The notes under the pieces: model-generated
What the model was told of the DNA's origin: nothing
The model's database searches: none
What the model saw: the letters and a program-made list of their open reading frames with translations, nothing else
In this document: positions 9,547 through 17,409 of the stretch, one piece after another
Layout of the letters: every line of letters begins with the position of its first letter
Numbering within the stretch: position 1 is the stretch's first letter
Made by a program: the position numbers and the translations under genes
From: Clostridia bacterium
Lineage (GTDB): Bacteria; Bacillota; Clostridia; Lachnospirales; Lachnospiraceae
Length of the DNA stretch: 64,000 nucleotides
Assembly: GCA_910574475.1 (NCBI GenBank)
Contig: CAJTAT010000001.1
Location: forward strand, 372,001-436,000
Reading direction: 5' to 3'

Positions 9547-10593
9547 CTAGGTCTCTTCTATATAAAATGTCTCAATCATCTTCTCATACAGTCCATCTTC
9601 ATCCACATGGTATTCATCATAGTTCACTCCCTCTGTCCCTGTCCCCGGAACCGTCCAGTGCTCCGGCTTTCCTTTGGAAGCCAGACTCTCCATCAGCTTC
9701 ACAAACTGATCTGCACCGGCATTTGTTACCATATAGGGCTGCATGGCCTCATAGGAGCGCGTGACAAAACCCGGATCCTCTGCAAACCTCTCCTCTGCCT
9801 TTTCCAGAAATGCTTCCAGGAATACCTCCTGGCGCTCCAGCCTTGACAAAGCGCTCTGGCTTACCCCGATATCCCGGTATCGGATAAACGGTTCGATGTT
9901 TTCAGAGTCCAGTGTAACTTCTGTCCCTTCCTTGTATTCCGGGTACTTCTCCTCCAGGCTGTTGTTTGGCACCGTCACGGTTACATTTCCTACTTCCTCC
10001 ATAACCTCCGAAAGGGCCTCCAGGCTGATTGCACAGTATTTCTCTATGGGCAGCCCATAGAACAGCTGTGACACCGCCTCCACACTCATCCGGCAGCTCT
10101 CATGCTTTCCATCCCCATAGGCATAGGCTAAGTTCAGATGGCTTTTCATAGGCCCCAGGTTCTGCCCTCCCCTTCCGTAATAGTCATAGGGCGTCATGGT
10201 GTCACGGGGGATGGAAACCACTGTCAATTTTCCATCCACCCGATCCCAGGCCACCAGAAATATGGCGTCTGTCTGGCCTGCATCCAGATATCCGGCCTCT
10301 GTTTCCACCAGTTCCGCTTTATCTACACCAAGAAAGAGATAGTTGCTCAGGCGTTCATTATACCGGTACGTTTTCCCGTTCCAGGTGACAGTCCCTGAAC
10401 CGGAAGCATCTGTATCATAAGCGGATTCTGTGTCATTGGCAGAATCCGTATCCTCCATAGAATCCTCCTCATATCCAGACTGTACCTCCTGGACATTCTG
10501 GATTCCCTGAAAGACGATGAATCCTCCCACCGCCACTGCAACCGCACTGGCTGCCACAGGAATCATCCACACCTTCTTCTTTTTCATACGCAT
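9547..10593 (-). CDS. LytR-CpsA-Psr (LCP) family glycopolymer ligase
   Basis: Membrane-bound enzyme expected to transfer the finished polysaccharide from undecaprenyl pyrophosphate to peptidoglycan. One N-terminal transmembrane helix (residues 9-26) is followed by an acidic Asp/Ser linker and the LCP domain. The domain is shown by NYLFLGVDK, GQTDAIFLVAWD and VVSIPRDTM, with the conserved Arg/Asp pairs, and later IRYRD. Length is 348 residues. It lies seven bases after the SGNH-like gene. With CpsB/C/D upstream it completes a typical Gram-positive capsule assembly set. Confidence 0.92.
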   Translation of the reverse strand: MRMKKKKVWMIPVAASAVAVAVGGFIVFQGIQNVQEVQSGYEEDSMEDTDSANDTESAYDTDASGSGTVTWNGKTYRYNERLSNYLFLGVDKAELVETEAGYLDAGQTDAIFLVAWDRVDGKLTVVSIPRDTMTPYDYYGRGGQNLGPMKSHLNLAYAYGDGKHESCRMSVEAVSQLFYGLPIEKYCAISLEALSEVMEEVGNVTVTVPNNSLEEKYPEYKEGTEVTLDSENIEPFIRYRDIGVSQSALSRLERQEVFLEAFLEKAEERFAEDPGFVTRSYEAMQPYMVTNAGADQFVKLMESLASKGKPEHWTVPGTGTEGVNYDEYHVDEDGLYEKMIETFYIEET

Positions 10594-10599
10594 CCCTTT

Positions 10600-11493
10600 T
10601 TATATGGATTCCTTTTGGATATACGCAAGTTCCACTAGCTTCTCATAGATGGCTTCCCCTATCTCCTGCTGGCCTGTTCGCGTGGCTACATTTTGCGTGG
10701 TCACACTGGCGGCGCTTAAGTAATGCTCTCCCCATGCTGCCTCCATAGCCCTGTCAAACTCCTCCTGGCCCACACTTCCATCCATGGGCCGGACCCCTAC
10801 AATGACAAACTGCTCCTGATTTCCCACAAAGGTTTCCAGTATCTTCGTCTGCTGCTCGATAAGTTCCTGGGGGTCTTTGTTCCATCCCCCGTAATATCCC
10901 ATAAAGAGCACAGGGATATATTCTGCCTCCGTCCTTGTCATCTGCTCCTGGGTCAGATCCCTCGTCCCAACTTCTGTCACAGGAAGCTCTGCCCCTCCGG
11001 CACCTTCCTGATGCTCTGAAATATACGCCTCGATCTCCTCCTCCGGCACCCCCGCCATTTTCATCATCGACAGGGTACTGGCGCCGGACAGGGTCTTTCC
11101 CACCACTTCCAAATCATAGCCGTTCTCGGTAAGCTTCTCTTCTAACGCTACCCGGTAGGAGTTCTCCTGGGCTTCCTCCCCACGAAAAAACTCGTCCCCC
11201 CAGCATGCGATCCCTTTTGCCTGGGCCAAAGCCTCTTCCTCCGGGCTTTCTCCCTGGATGTCCTCACTCTCTTCATCCTCCCGGGATTCCCCCAGTTCCG
11301 TCTCCGGCCTTTCCTCCTCGAACGAAACCGGAAAGATCCCTTCCGCCGCTGCCTCCTTTTTGAGCCTTTCCGTCTCTTTCCTCTCTGCCTGGTGATTCCA
11401 GACAAGGAAGCTTAGGAGCGCCAGCGACAATACCACACACACAATCAGTAATACCAAGTTCCACCCTGATAAAAATCTGTTCTTCTTCCTCAT
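10600..11493 (-). CDS. Membrane-anchored SGNH-hydrolase-like protein, active site degenerate
   Basis: Protein of 297 residues with one N-terminal transmembrane helix (about 10-30), a Glu-rich linker, and an extracellular domain. The domain order resembles SGNH hydrolases: GIACWGDEF in the place of the GDS block, VVGKTLSGAS in the place of block II, and VLFMGYYGGWN in the place of the GxND block. The nucleophile Ser of block I is Glu here, and no DxxH block is visible near the C-terminus. It may therefore bind rather than hydrolyse glycan, or the resemblance may be superficial. It sits between cpsD and the LCP gene, so a role in surface polymer handling is inferred. Confidence 0.6.
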   Translation of the reverse strand: MRKKNRFLSGWNLVLLIVCVVLSLALLSFLVWNHQAERKETERLKKEAAAEGIFPVSFEEERPETELGESREDEESEDIQGESPEEEALAQAKGIACWGDEFFRGEEAQENSYRVALEEKLTENGYDLEVVGKTLSGASTLSMMKMAGVPEEEIEAYISEHQEGAGGAELPVTEVGTRDLTQEQMTRTEAEYIPVLFMGYYGGWNKDPQELIEQQTKILETFVGNQEQFVIVGVRPMDGSVGQEEFDRAMEAAWGEHYLSAASVTTQNVATRTGQQEIGEAIYEKLVELAYIQKESI

Positions 11494-11541
11494 ACTTGTT
11501 CTTCCATCTCTCTAACTATCTCTGATTATCTCTGTCTCTCT

Positions 11542-12255
11542 CTATCTCTTTTCACTGGAATAATAATTGTAGTATTTGTACTTTCCGTAATATTTCCCAT
11601 AATAGCGCTCTCTTGAGATATCCACCTTATTTAAGACTGCCCCTATCACACGGCAATCCGCCATCTCCAGCTGCTCCTTGGCCTTTTGAGCCATCCGGTA
11701 GCTGACTCGTTCACTTTCCAGCACCAGGATTGCCCCATCACAGAACTTTCCGATAATCGCTGCATCAATCAGGCTTCCTATGGGCGGCGTGTCAATCAAG
11801 ATATAATCATATCTCTTCCGCATCCCTCCAAGCAGGGAGGCAAAATAGGGATCCTCCAAAAGCTCTGAAGGGTTCGGCGCAATGACCCCTGCAAAGATGA
11901 TATCTACATTTTCATAGTTGGTTCGGTAGCAGATCTCTTCCACCTCTCTCTGACCACTCAGATACTGGGACAACCCTCCCGTGATTTTCTTTACCTGATA
12001 ACGGCTCAGAAATGTGGACTTGCGGATATCCGCATCCAGAAAGAGCACCCGCTTCCCCATTTTCCCGATTTCTCTGGCCAGCTGAAAGGTCACATCACTC
12101 TTCCCTTCATTGGGAAAACAGCTTGTCACCAGGATGGTACGCACATCCCTCCCAGCAAACTGGATGTTGGTCCGAAGGGTCTTCATGGCTTCATTGTAAA
12201 AATAATCCGATTTCTTTGGATCTGTCATAAATACACTTTGTTCCGTTTCCATCAT
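11542..12255 (-). CDS. cpsD: Capsular polysaccharide tyrosine kinase (BY-kinase) CpsD/CapB
   Basis: Cytoplasmic BY-kinase of 237 residues that autophosphorylates and works with CpsC to set polymer length and export. It has Walker A SCFPNEGKS, Walker A' VLFLDADIR and Walker B YILIDTPP. The C-terminal tail is a tyrosine cluster (RYYGKYYGKYKYYNYY), the site of autophosphorylation in this family. Its ATG overlaps the end of the cpsC frame by four bases. The N-terminal YNEAMKTLRTNI segment matches the standard lead-in of the family. Confidence 0.94.
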   Translation of the reverse strand: MMETEQSVFMTDPKKSDYFYNEAMKTLRTNIQFAGRDVRTILVTSCFPNEGKSDVTFQLAREIGKMGKRVLFLDADIRKSTFLSRYQVKKITGGLSQYLSGQREVEEICYRTNYENVDIIFAGVIAPNPSELLEDPYFASLLGGMRKRYDYILIDTPPIGSLIDAAIIGKFCDGAILVLESERVSYRMAQKAKEQLEMADCRVIGAVLNKVDISRERYYGKYYGKYKYYNYYSSEKR

Positions 12256-13004
12256 CGAACCTTTCCTCCTGCTGTCTTTTTCTTCTTTTCCTTTTTCTTT
12301 TTCTTTTGCTTGTCATTGATGTAGTCTTTCCGGTCGGGAACGGTAGCCAGCGTGGGGATTCCCAGATATTTCTCAATATCATCCTCGGACTTAATGGTAT
12401 CATCCACGATTGCCGTCACGACAATCACAGCCGCGCTCAAAACAAGGCCCAGGAACAGGCAGATCAGCGCATTTTTCCACATGACAGGGCTGGTCTTTTT
12501 GACAGGAAGCTGCCCCTCCTCAATCACCTTGGGCGGAACCACCTCCATCTTATCCCCGATAAATGCTGAGGCCACTCTTGTCAGCTCATTTACAATATCT
12601 TTGCAAGCCTCCGGGCTTGGATTATCCACGGAAACCTCCAGAATTCGCGTGTCCGTTGGATTCCCTATGGTGATGTCCTCTTTCAAATCCTCGTATTCCA
12701 TATCCAGTCCCAGATTTTCAATCACTGTCTCTAATACTGGGCGGCTAGTAATCAGCACTTCATAATCATTTGTCAACTGACTTCCCATCTGCAAATCTGC
12801 CAATGACGCCAGGGTTGTCTCCTTTGTCAACACTAAAATGCTGGATTTGGAGGTATACACAGGCGGCATCAGAAAGGCAGTAAATGCACACCCCAGGCAG
12901 CTTACCAATAGTCCAATGGCCGTTATCAACAGAAACTTTTCTTTGATAATCAGAAAAATCTCCAGCAAGTCAATCTCTATCTCATCTCTTTGTGTGTGGT
13001 TCAT
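12252..13004 (-). CDS. cpsC: Chain-length determinant / BY-kinase adaptor CpsC (Wzz family)
   Basis: Polysaccharide copolymerase with two membrane helices (about residues 25-47 and 177-200) and an extracellular loop containing the Wzz-type segment YTSKSSILV. The cytoplasmic C-terminus, which normally docks and activates the kinase, ends in a Lys-rich stretch (KQKKKKKEKKKK). Length is 250 residues. The stop region overlaps the cpsD start (12252-12255), typical of this pair. AAGGA precedes the ATG. Confidence 0.93.
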   Translation of the reverse strand: MNHTQRDEIEIDLLEIFLIIKEKFLLITAIGLLVSCLGCAFTAFLMPPVYTSKSSILVLTKETTLASLADLQMGSQLTNDYEVLITSRPVLETVIENLGLDMEYEDLKEDITIGNPTDTRILEVSVDNPSPEACKDIVNELTRVASAFIGDKMEVVPPKVIEEGQLPVKKTSPVMWKNALICLFLGLVLSAAVIVVTAIVDDTIKSEDDIEKYLGIPTLATVPDRKDYINDKQKKKKKEKKKKTAGGKVR

Positions 13005-13038
13005 GTTAAAATTTTCCTTCTAAATTGTTATGAAATTC

Positions 13039-13761
13039 TTATATCCTTCTGTTTTCCAGGACTTTTCTTACATTCTCCCTGCAAATGTCCTCCAGGTAAG
13101 ATTCCTCCAGATGCTTATGAAGCCACCCCATGGCTCCTTCTGTCTCTGGCGCACGATGCTTCAGATTGTGCATATCAGTCCCCAGAAAGTGGATATTTCC
13201 TGCCTTCAACATCTCTCTGCACCATCTGACAGAGCTCTCGTACCATTTGCCCCCGATCATACGGTAATTCATCTGCATATAGGCTCCCGTTCGGATGAGT
13301 TCCTCCACCCTGCCTTCCTCTCTTAAGGCTTCATACCGCTCAATATGGGCCAGAACCGGCACAAAATCTGTCGTTCCAAACTCCCGGATGACCCGGTAAA
13401 TGGAAGAGTAGGGCGTGGAAGGAAAAAACTCCAACAGCACATAGGCACTTCCCGCCAGGGACAATAGTTCTCCCTCTTCCAGCCCTCTAAGTACCCGATC
13501 TGTGGACAAAATCTCCTGCCCCGGATAGATACGAAACCCAGGGGAAATCTCCTCCCTGGCTTTCTTTTCCAGCCTTTCACACTGCTCGAAAATCACATCC
13601 GGCCTGCTCTTAGGATACTCCGGTGAAGCATGAGGGGTTGCTATCACTGCACCAATCCCCTGACGATACGCGGCTCTTAGCATCTCTATACTCTCTTTTT
13701 CACTGCCCGCACCATCATCAAGGCCAGGCAGGATGTGACAATGGATATCTATTTTTTCCAT
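13039..13761 (-). CDS. cpsB: Tyrosine-protein phosphatase CpsB (PHP domain)
   Basis: Manganese-dependent phosphatase that reverses CpsD phosphorylation. PHP metal ligands are visible: DIHCHILPGLDDG at the N-terminus, ATPHAS, the LAHIERY segment and GTDMHNL near the C-terminus. The 240-residue length is typical. The ATG at 13761 is chosen, with AGAAGAG upstream; a TTG two codons earlier is possible. It is the first gene of the capsule operon and is preceded by the inverted-repeat promoter region described separately. Confidence 0.94.
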   Translation of the reverse strand: MEKIDIHCHILPGLDDGAGSEKESIEMLRAAYRQGIGAVIATPHASPEYPKSRPDVIFEQCERLEKKAREEISPGFRIYPGQEILSTDRVLRGLEEGELLSLAGSAYVLLEFFPSTPYSSIYRVIREFGTTDFVPVLAHIERYEALREEGRVEELIRTGAYMQMNYRMIGGKWYESSVRWCREMLKAGNIHFLGTDMHNLKHRAPETEGAMGWLHKHLEESYLEDICRENVRKVLENRRI

Positions 13762-13866
13762 GAGCAAATCTCTTCTATTACACGAAAAAGGATACCAGGC
13801 CTGCCTCTGGGTATTTGCTTTTGGTTTTTGGCAGTGCTCCTGATATTAGGTCTCTGAGTTGGAGAG

Positions 13867-14112
13867 TTCGTAGAGTAACATACTTCCAGAAGTTCAGGGC
13901 TTATATTTACGAAAAAAGGGATAAAATAGAATGTTTTGGAATGAAAAAATAGACAAACTTTGAAAACAAACAAGAGATACCACTAGAAACTTTTACAAAA
14001 AATGCAAGATTGAGGAAAAAATATTTACGTTTTTCAAGAAATGTGTTATGATACTAGAGAAATTGGAGGAAAAAGAAATCCTCCGCTTTCGTAGAATATG
14101 TTACTCTACGAA
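13867..14112. repeat. Candidate invertible promoter segment (inverton) upstream of cpsB
   Basis: Perfect 16-bp inverted repeats, TTCGTAGAGTAACATA at 13867-13882 and its reverse complement at 14097-14112, bound a 246-bp AT-rich segment between cpsB and the PqqD gene. The only good promoter inside points right, away from the capsule operon, and meets a terminator just outside the right repeat. The right arm also contains an internal 8-bp palindrome TTCGTAGA/TCTACGAA. This arrangement is that of site-specific promoter inversion. No recombinase gene is adjacent. Confidence 0.65.
14024..14052 (+). promoter_or_regulatory. Rightward promoter inside the candidate inverton
   Basis: TTTACG (14024-14029), a 17-base spacer, and TATGAT (14047-14052) with an extended TG at 14044-14045. 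It faces away from cpsB in the present orientation. Inversion would place its -10 near 13927-13932 on the minus strand, about 165 bases before the cpsB start. Confidence 0.6.
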
Positions 14113-14163
14113 AATATCAGAAGAATTTTGGTAGAATTTGTCAAAATCTGGGTTCTTTTCTCT

Positions 14164-14189
14164 GAGGCTTTTATAAGCCTTCTTTTTTT
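14164..14189 (+). terminator. Rho-independent terminator facing the inverton promoter
   Basis: AGGCTT/AAGCCT stem with a four-base loop, followed by a T-run at 14182-14188. It would stop the transcript started inside the inverton, leaving an RNA of about 130 nt that includes two hairpins and no reading frame. Confidence 0.75.
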
Positions 14190-14202
14190 GATAAATTTTA
14201 AA

Positions 14203-14242
14203 AGAGGCAGCCGGGAAATGTTTTCTCCCAACTGCCCCTTTA
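14203..14242 (-). terminator. Terminator of the OPT-PqqD unit
   Basis: On the minus strand GGGGCAGTTGGGA pairs with TCCCGGCTGCC around a short loop, followed by TTTT. It lies six bases after the stop of the PqqD-like gene. Confidence 0.75.
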
Positions 14243-14248
14243 TTATTC

Positions 14249-14620
14249 TCACCTGAACGATTCTTTTTTCTCCAAAGGTACACAATACCCAATAAAATGA
14301 TTCTGATATAAGATCTGAAAATACTTCGTCAACCTCTCCAGCAAAGGCTCTGCCTTGTCTCCATAGCGCTCCTTCACCAAAAAACTGATATCATAGATGG
14401 TACGCTTGCCATCCATCTGTTGCCACACAAAGCTTCCATACTCGTCCAGGCTGATGTGACTTACCTTAGGACGTTTGAAAAGTTTCTGGGCCAGTCGGTT
14501 GTAGAAACCCTTGTTCTCCACATGGACCACTACCAGCTTCTTATCATCCAAATCCCAGCTATGCTCCGGCGCACACACCGGAACATAGTCCAGATAATTC
14601 TTTTTTGACTTTTTGCTCAT
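14249..14620 (-). CDS. PqqD family peptide-binding protein
   Basis: Small cytoplasmic protein of 123 residues. Residues about 50-110 match the PqqD winged-helix fold, with HISLDEYGSFVW and a following IYDISFLV segment. PqqD domains bind peptide substrates for radical-SAM or other modifying enzymes, but no such enzyme or precursor peptide is adjacent. Its ATG directly follows the stop of the oligopeptide transporter gene (TAAATG), so the two are translationally coupled. A function in handling imported peptides is possible but unproven. Confidence 0.8.
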   Translation of the reverse strand: MSKKSKKNYLDYVPVCAPEHSWDLDDKKLVVVHVENKGFYNRLAQKLFKRPKVSHISLDEYGSFVWQQMDGKRTIYDISFLVKERYGDKAEPLLERLTKYFQILYQNHFIGYCVPLEKKESFR

Positions 14621-16534
14621 TTATTTCTCTTTTCTTTTTGTAACCATCCACATCGTAGCTGTCAGCAGAGCAAAGAAAATGAGGCCGCCCAGATTACTGT
14701 TAATCGGAGTACCAGATACAAGTGTTCCCAGGAAGTCGCCCAGAGTCCCACCGGCCAAAGGAATGATGGCAAATACCGCCAGAAGGATACCTACCAGTCC
14801 CTCTCCTGCGATTAAGCCGGAGCAGTAGAGAACTCCATTCTCAATCAAATCTTTTTTGGCCTTCTCACTCATATTTTTCCTCTTCTCAAAGATCCAGCGC
14901 ACAGCGCCGCCCAGCATCATGGGAGTACTCAGATGAATCGGAAGATAGAGACCTACTGCAAAAGGCAGTACGGGAATACCCAGAACTTCTACCACGATAC
15001 CGATAAATGCACCTGCAAATACCAAGTTCCAGGGGAGATTTCCTCCCATAACGCCCTCTACAATCATCTTCATCAGAGTAGCCTGAGGAGCGGGAAGCTC
15101 TGTAGAACCGTAACCCCATGCGGCACTCAAAAGATACAGAATGGCTCCAATGGCCACTGCCGATGCCACAACGCCGATGAGCTCACCGATTTGCTGTCTG
15201 TAGGGAGTTGCGCCTACAATATAGCCTGTCTTTAAATCCTGAGAAGTATCTCCAGCAATGGCTGCCACGATACAGATGACGGAACCAATCGCAATTGCCG
15301 CCGTCATACCTGCCTGTCCCACCTGCCCGGTAGCTTTCAGAATAATCGTTGTCACCAGAAGTGTAGCAATAGCCATACCGGATACCGGATTATTGCTGCT
15401 TCCGATCAAGCCTACCATACGGGAGGAAACAGTTGCAAAGAAGAAACCAAATATAACAATCAAAACTGCACAGAACAGATTCACTGGAACGACGGGGATC
15501 AGCCAAAGCAGAAGCGCCAAAGCGGCAATCAGGATAAAAATAACCTTCATAGACAAATCTTTATCCGTGCGCTCTCCTGTACCTGCTCCGCCCTTGCCAT
15601 AGCCCTTTAAAGCTTCTCTAAAGGTGCGCACAATCAATGGCAGAGATTTGATCAGACTGATGACGCCGCCTGCTGCCACTGCTCCTGCGCCAATATACTT
15701 GATATAATTGGTCCACACAGCAAAGGAACCGCCCTCCGCATACAGCTCTGCCACCGTCACATCTGCCGGGAAAAGAATGGAGTTTCCGCCAAACAAAACG
15801 ATCAGAGGCATCAGTACGAACCAGCCCGTGATACCGCCTGCAAACAAATAGGAAGAAATTTTCGTTCCACAGATATAACCTACACCCAAAAGTGCCGGAA
15901 GCACGTCCACACCTACACCAGCTCCCGCATAAGCCGGGATCTCATAGTGTACCTCGCTAGGGAACAACTTTAAGCCATCTGCAATAAACTTATACAATGC
16001 CGCAATTCCAAGGCCTTTAAAGACAATACCAGCCTTTGCGCCGCCCTCTTCACCTGCCAACAATACCTCCGCGCAAGCCTGTCCTTCTGGATAGGGCAGG
16101 ACTCCGTGCTCCTGGACAATCAATGCCTTCCGCAAAGGTACCATGAACAGCACACCCAATGCGCCGCCGATACCGGCGATAATGGCAATCTCAACCAGAG
16201 ATGGTGCCTGAGTTCCCCACTCTGTCGCCCACAAAAACAGTGCCGGCATGGTAAAGATAGCACCTGCCGCTACAGATTCTCCTGCAGATCCAATAGTCTG
16301 AACCATATTGTTCTCCAACACGGAATCTCTTCTGAGAATCACCCGAATTACACCCATGGAAATAACGGCTGCAGGAATAGACGCAGACACAGTCATACCC
16401 ACACGCAGTCCCAGATAGGCATTGGCTCCACCAAAGAGTACTGCTAATAGAATACCCAGAATAATGGAAGTAGCTGTAAATTCCGGCAGATTCTTTTCCG
16501 CAGGAATAAACGGTTTGAAATTGTTGTCACTCAT
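14621..16534 (-). CDS. OPT family oligopeptide transporter
   Basis: Polytopic membrane protein of 637 residues with about 15 hydrophobic segments, in the OPT superfamily that imports oligopeptides or metal-chelate complexes. Typical stretches include GGANAYLGLRVGMTVSASIP near the N-terminus and VQEHGVLPYPEGQACAEVL in the middle. The ATG at 16534 is used because AAGGAG lies eight bases upstream; the longer frame to 16618 runs through the promoter region. It shares a transcript with the PqqD-like gene. Confidence 0.92.
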   Translation of the reverse strand: MSDNNFKPFIPAEKNLPEFTATSIILGILLAVLFGGANAYLGLRVGMTVSASIPAAVISMGVIRVILRRDSVLENNMVQTIGSAGESVAAGAIFTMPALFLWATEWGTQAPSLVEIAIIAGIGGALGVLFMVPLRKALIVQEHGVLPYPEGQACAEVLLAGEEGGAKAGIVFKGLGIAALYKFIADGLKLFPSEVHYEIPAYAGAGVGVDVLPALLGVGYICGTKISSYLFAGGITGWFVLMPLIVLFGGNSILFPADVTVAELYAEGGSFAVWTNYIKYIGAGAVAAGGVISLIKSLPLIVRTFREALKGYGKGGAGTGERTDKDLSMKVIFILIAALALLLWLIPVVPVNLFCAVLIVIFGFFFATVSSRMVGLIGSSNNPVSGMAIATLLVTTIILKATGQVGQAGMTAAIAIGSVICIVAAIAGDTSQDLKTGYIVGATPYRQQIGELIGVVASAVAIGAILYLLSAAWGYGSTELPAPQATLMKMIVEGVMGGNLPWNLVFAGAFIGIVVEVLGIPVLPFAVGLYLPIHLSTPMMLGGAVRWIFEKRKNMSEKAKKDLIENGVLYCSGLIAGEGLVGILLAVFAIIPLAGGTLGDFLGTLVSGTPINSNLGGLIFFALLTATMWMVTKRKEK

Positions 16535-16553
16535 ACTCTCTCTCCTTCTCTCA

Positions 16554-16638
16554 GGATATCCTGTTCCCATATCTAAATTTAGAAACAGGATATCCAAATA
16601 ATAAAATAAGTATACCATAATTCTACAAGTTGTGACAA
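16554..16638 (-). promoter_or_regulatory. OPT promoter with a 12-bp inverted repeat in the leader
   Basis: TTGTCA (16633-16638), 18 bases, TATACT (16609-16614). Just downstream of the start point a perfect 12-bp inverted repeat, GGATATCCTGTT (16554-16565) and its complement (16584-16595), could be an operator or an mRNA hairpin. Confidence 0.6.
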
Positions 16639-16663
16639 CTGTTTACTGTTGAATTCTGTAGCG

Positions 16664-16705
16664 CAAAAATTAGAGGGTATCAATTTTACTTTCTTGATAC
16701 CCTCT
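16664..16705 (-). terminator. Terminator of the large RNA candidate
   Basis: Eleven-base stem GAGGGTATCAA/TTGATACCCTC followed on the minus strand by TAATTTTTG. It lies upstream of the OPT promoter and so insulates the two units. Confidence 0.8.
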
Positions 16706-17211
16706 GCTAAACTATGCTGTCCATTGGACTATGTCTCCTCTTTTCTTTTTTCAAACTACAATTTACTTTTCTGAATGTCCTGAATGATTATTTATCATTC
16801 ATTCTCGTGAAACCTTTTTATAGGTTTCTGCTGTCACTGTTCGACTTCTTCTGTTCTCGGCTCTCTCTCTTTATTTTAAGACTTTCTTTTCTGGCTTTTT
16901 CTACTCTCTTCTTCTCTGCCAGCTTCTTCTACTCTACCGATTCTAATCGAACATTTTGCTCTTTGGGTTCCCTGACTTTCTTCTTACTATAATTTTTTGA
17001 TTCTGATATGTTCTACACCTTCCTCTTATTTTATAGTAGAAAGTCTAACCTACGTTCCCACTGGTTCGTACCTCCCTTTCTTAAACTATGAGGTAATTCA
17101 TTAAGTTTTTGTTGGACCGTACCTCCTTTTTTAGATTCACATCACATCTATATGAAATATATTATTATATATTCGGTATATTGAGTGGTGTGTTTGTTAT
17201 GTCTTATCTTT
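16666..17211 (-). ncRNA. Candidate large structured noncoding RNA (about 545 nt)
   Basis: A consensus promoter at 17218-17246 and a strong terminator at 16664-16705 define a minus-strand unit with no convincing reading frame. The RNA is purine-rich and full of local pairings. These include a 13-bp stem with one mismatch near 17000-17040 (CTACTATAA with TTATAGTA), CTGGC/GCCAG, CGATT/AATCG, GAAACC/GGTTTC, GAATGAT/ATCATTC and GTCC/GGAC hairpins. A GGAGGTACG box occurs twice in the 5' part. The size and style recall the ROOL/GOLLD/OLE group of large bacterial RNAs, but I cannot assign a class by eye. Confidence 0.6.
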
Positions 17212-17217
17212 AAACAT

Positions 17218-17246
17218 ATTATAATCATTCTATTTGTAATTGTCAA
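17218..17246 (-). promoter_or_regulatory. Consensus sigma-A promoter of the large RNA candidate
   Basis: TTGACA (17241-17246), exactly 17 bases, TATAAT (17218-17223) on the minus strand. This is a full consensus match and implies high expression. Confidence 0.85.
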
Positions 17247-17368
17247 TACCTTTTTTTTAAAATTTAAAATATTTTTCTCTATAATTTGTGTATTTTGGAT
17301 ATTTTGTATTAATTATTTGAATATTTTAAAATATTCATTCTAATCCTTGTATATACCTCTGCTCCACA

Positions 17369-17408
17369 AAAAAAGCTGTGCTCCCTTCCCAAGAAAGCAC
17401 AGCTTTTG
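17369..17408 (-). terminator. secA terminator
   Basis: Eleven-base stem AAAGCTGTGCT/AGCACAGCTTT followed by further T residues on the minus strand, directly after the secA stop codon. Confidence 0.85.
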
Positions 17409-17409
17409 A

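Noticed and set aside
13749..14292. Minus-strand frames within 13749-13973 and 14101-14292
   Set aside because: They overlap the inverted-repeat promoter segment and the terminators, lack ribosome sites and have no recognisable protein features.
16714..16992. Plus-strand frame of 92 residues rich in Phe, Leu and Ser
   Set aside because: It is the antisense of the purine-rich noncoding RNA candidate; no ribosome site, biased composition and a consensus minus-strand promoter covers the region.
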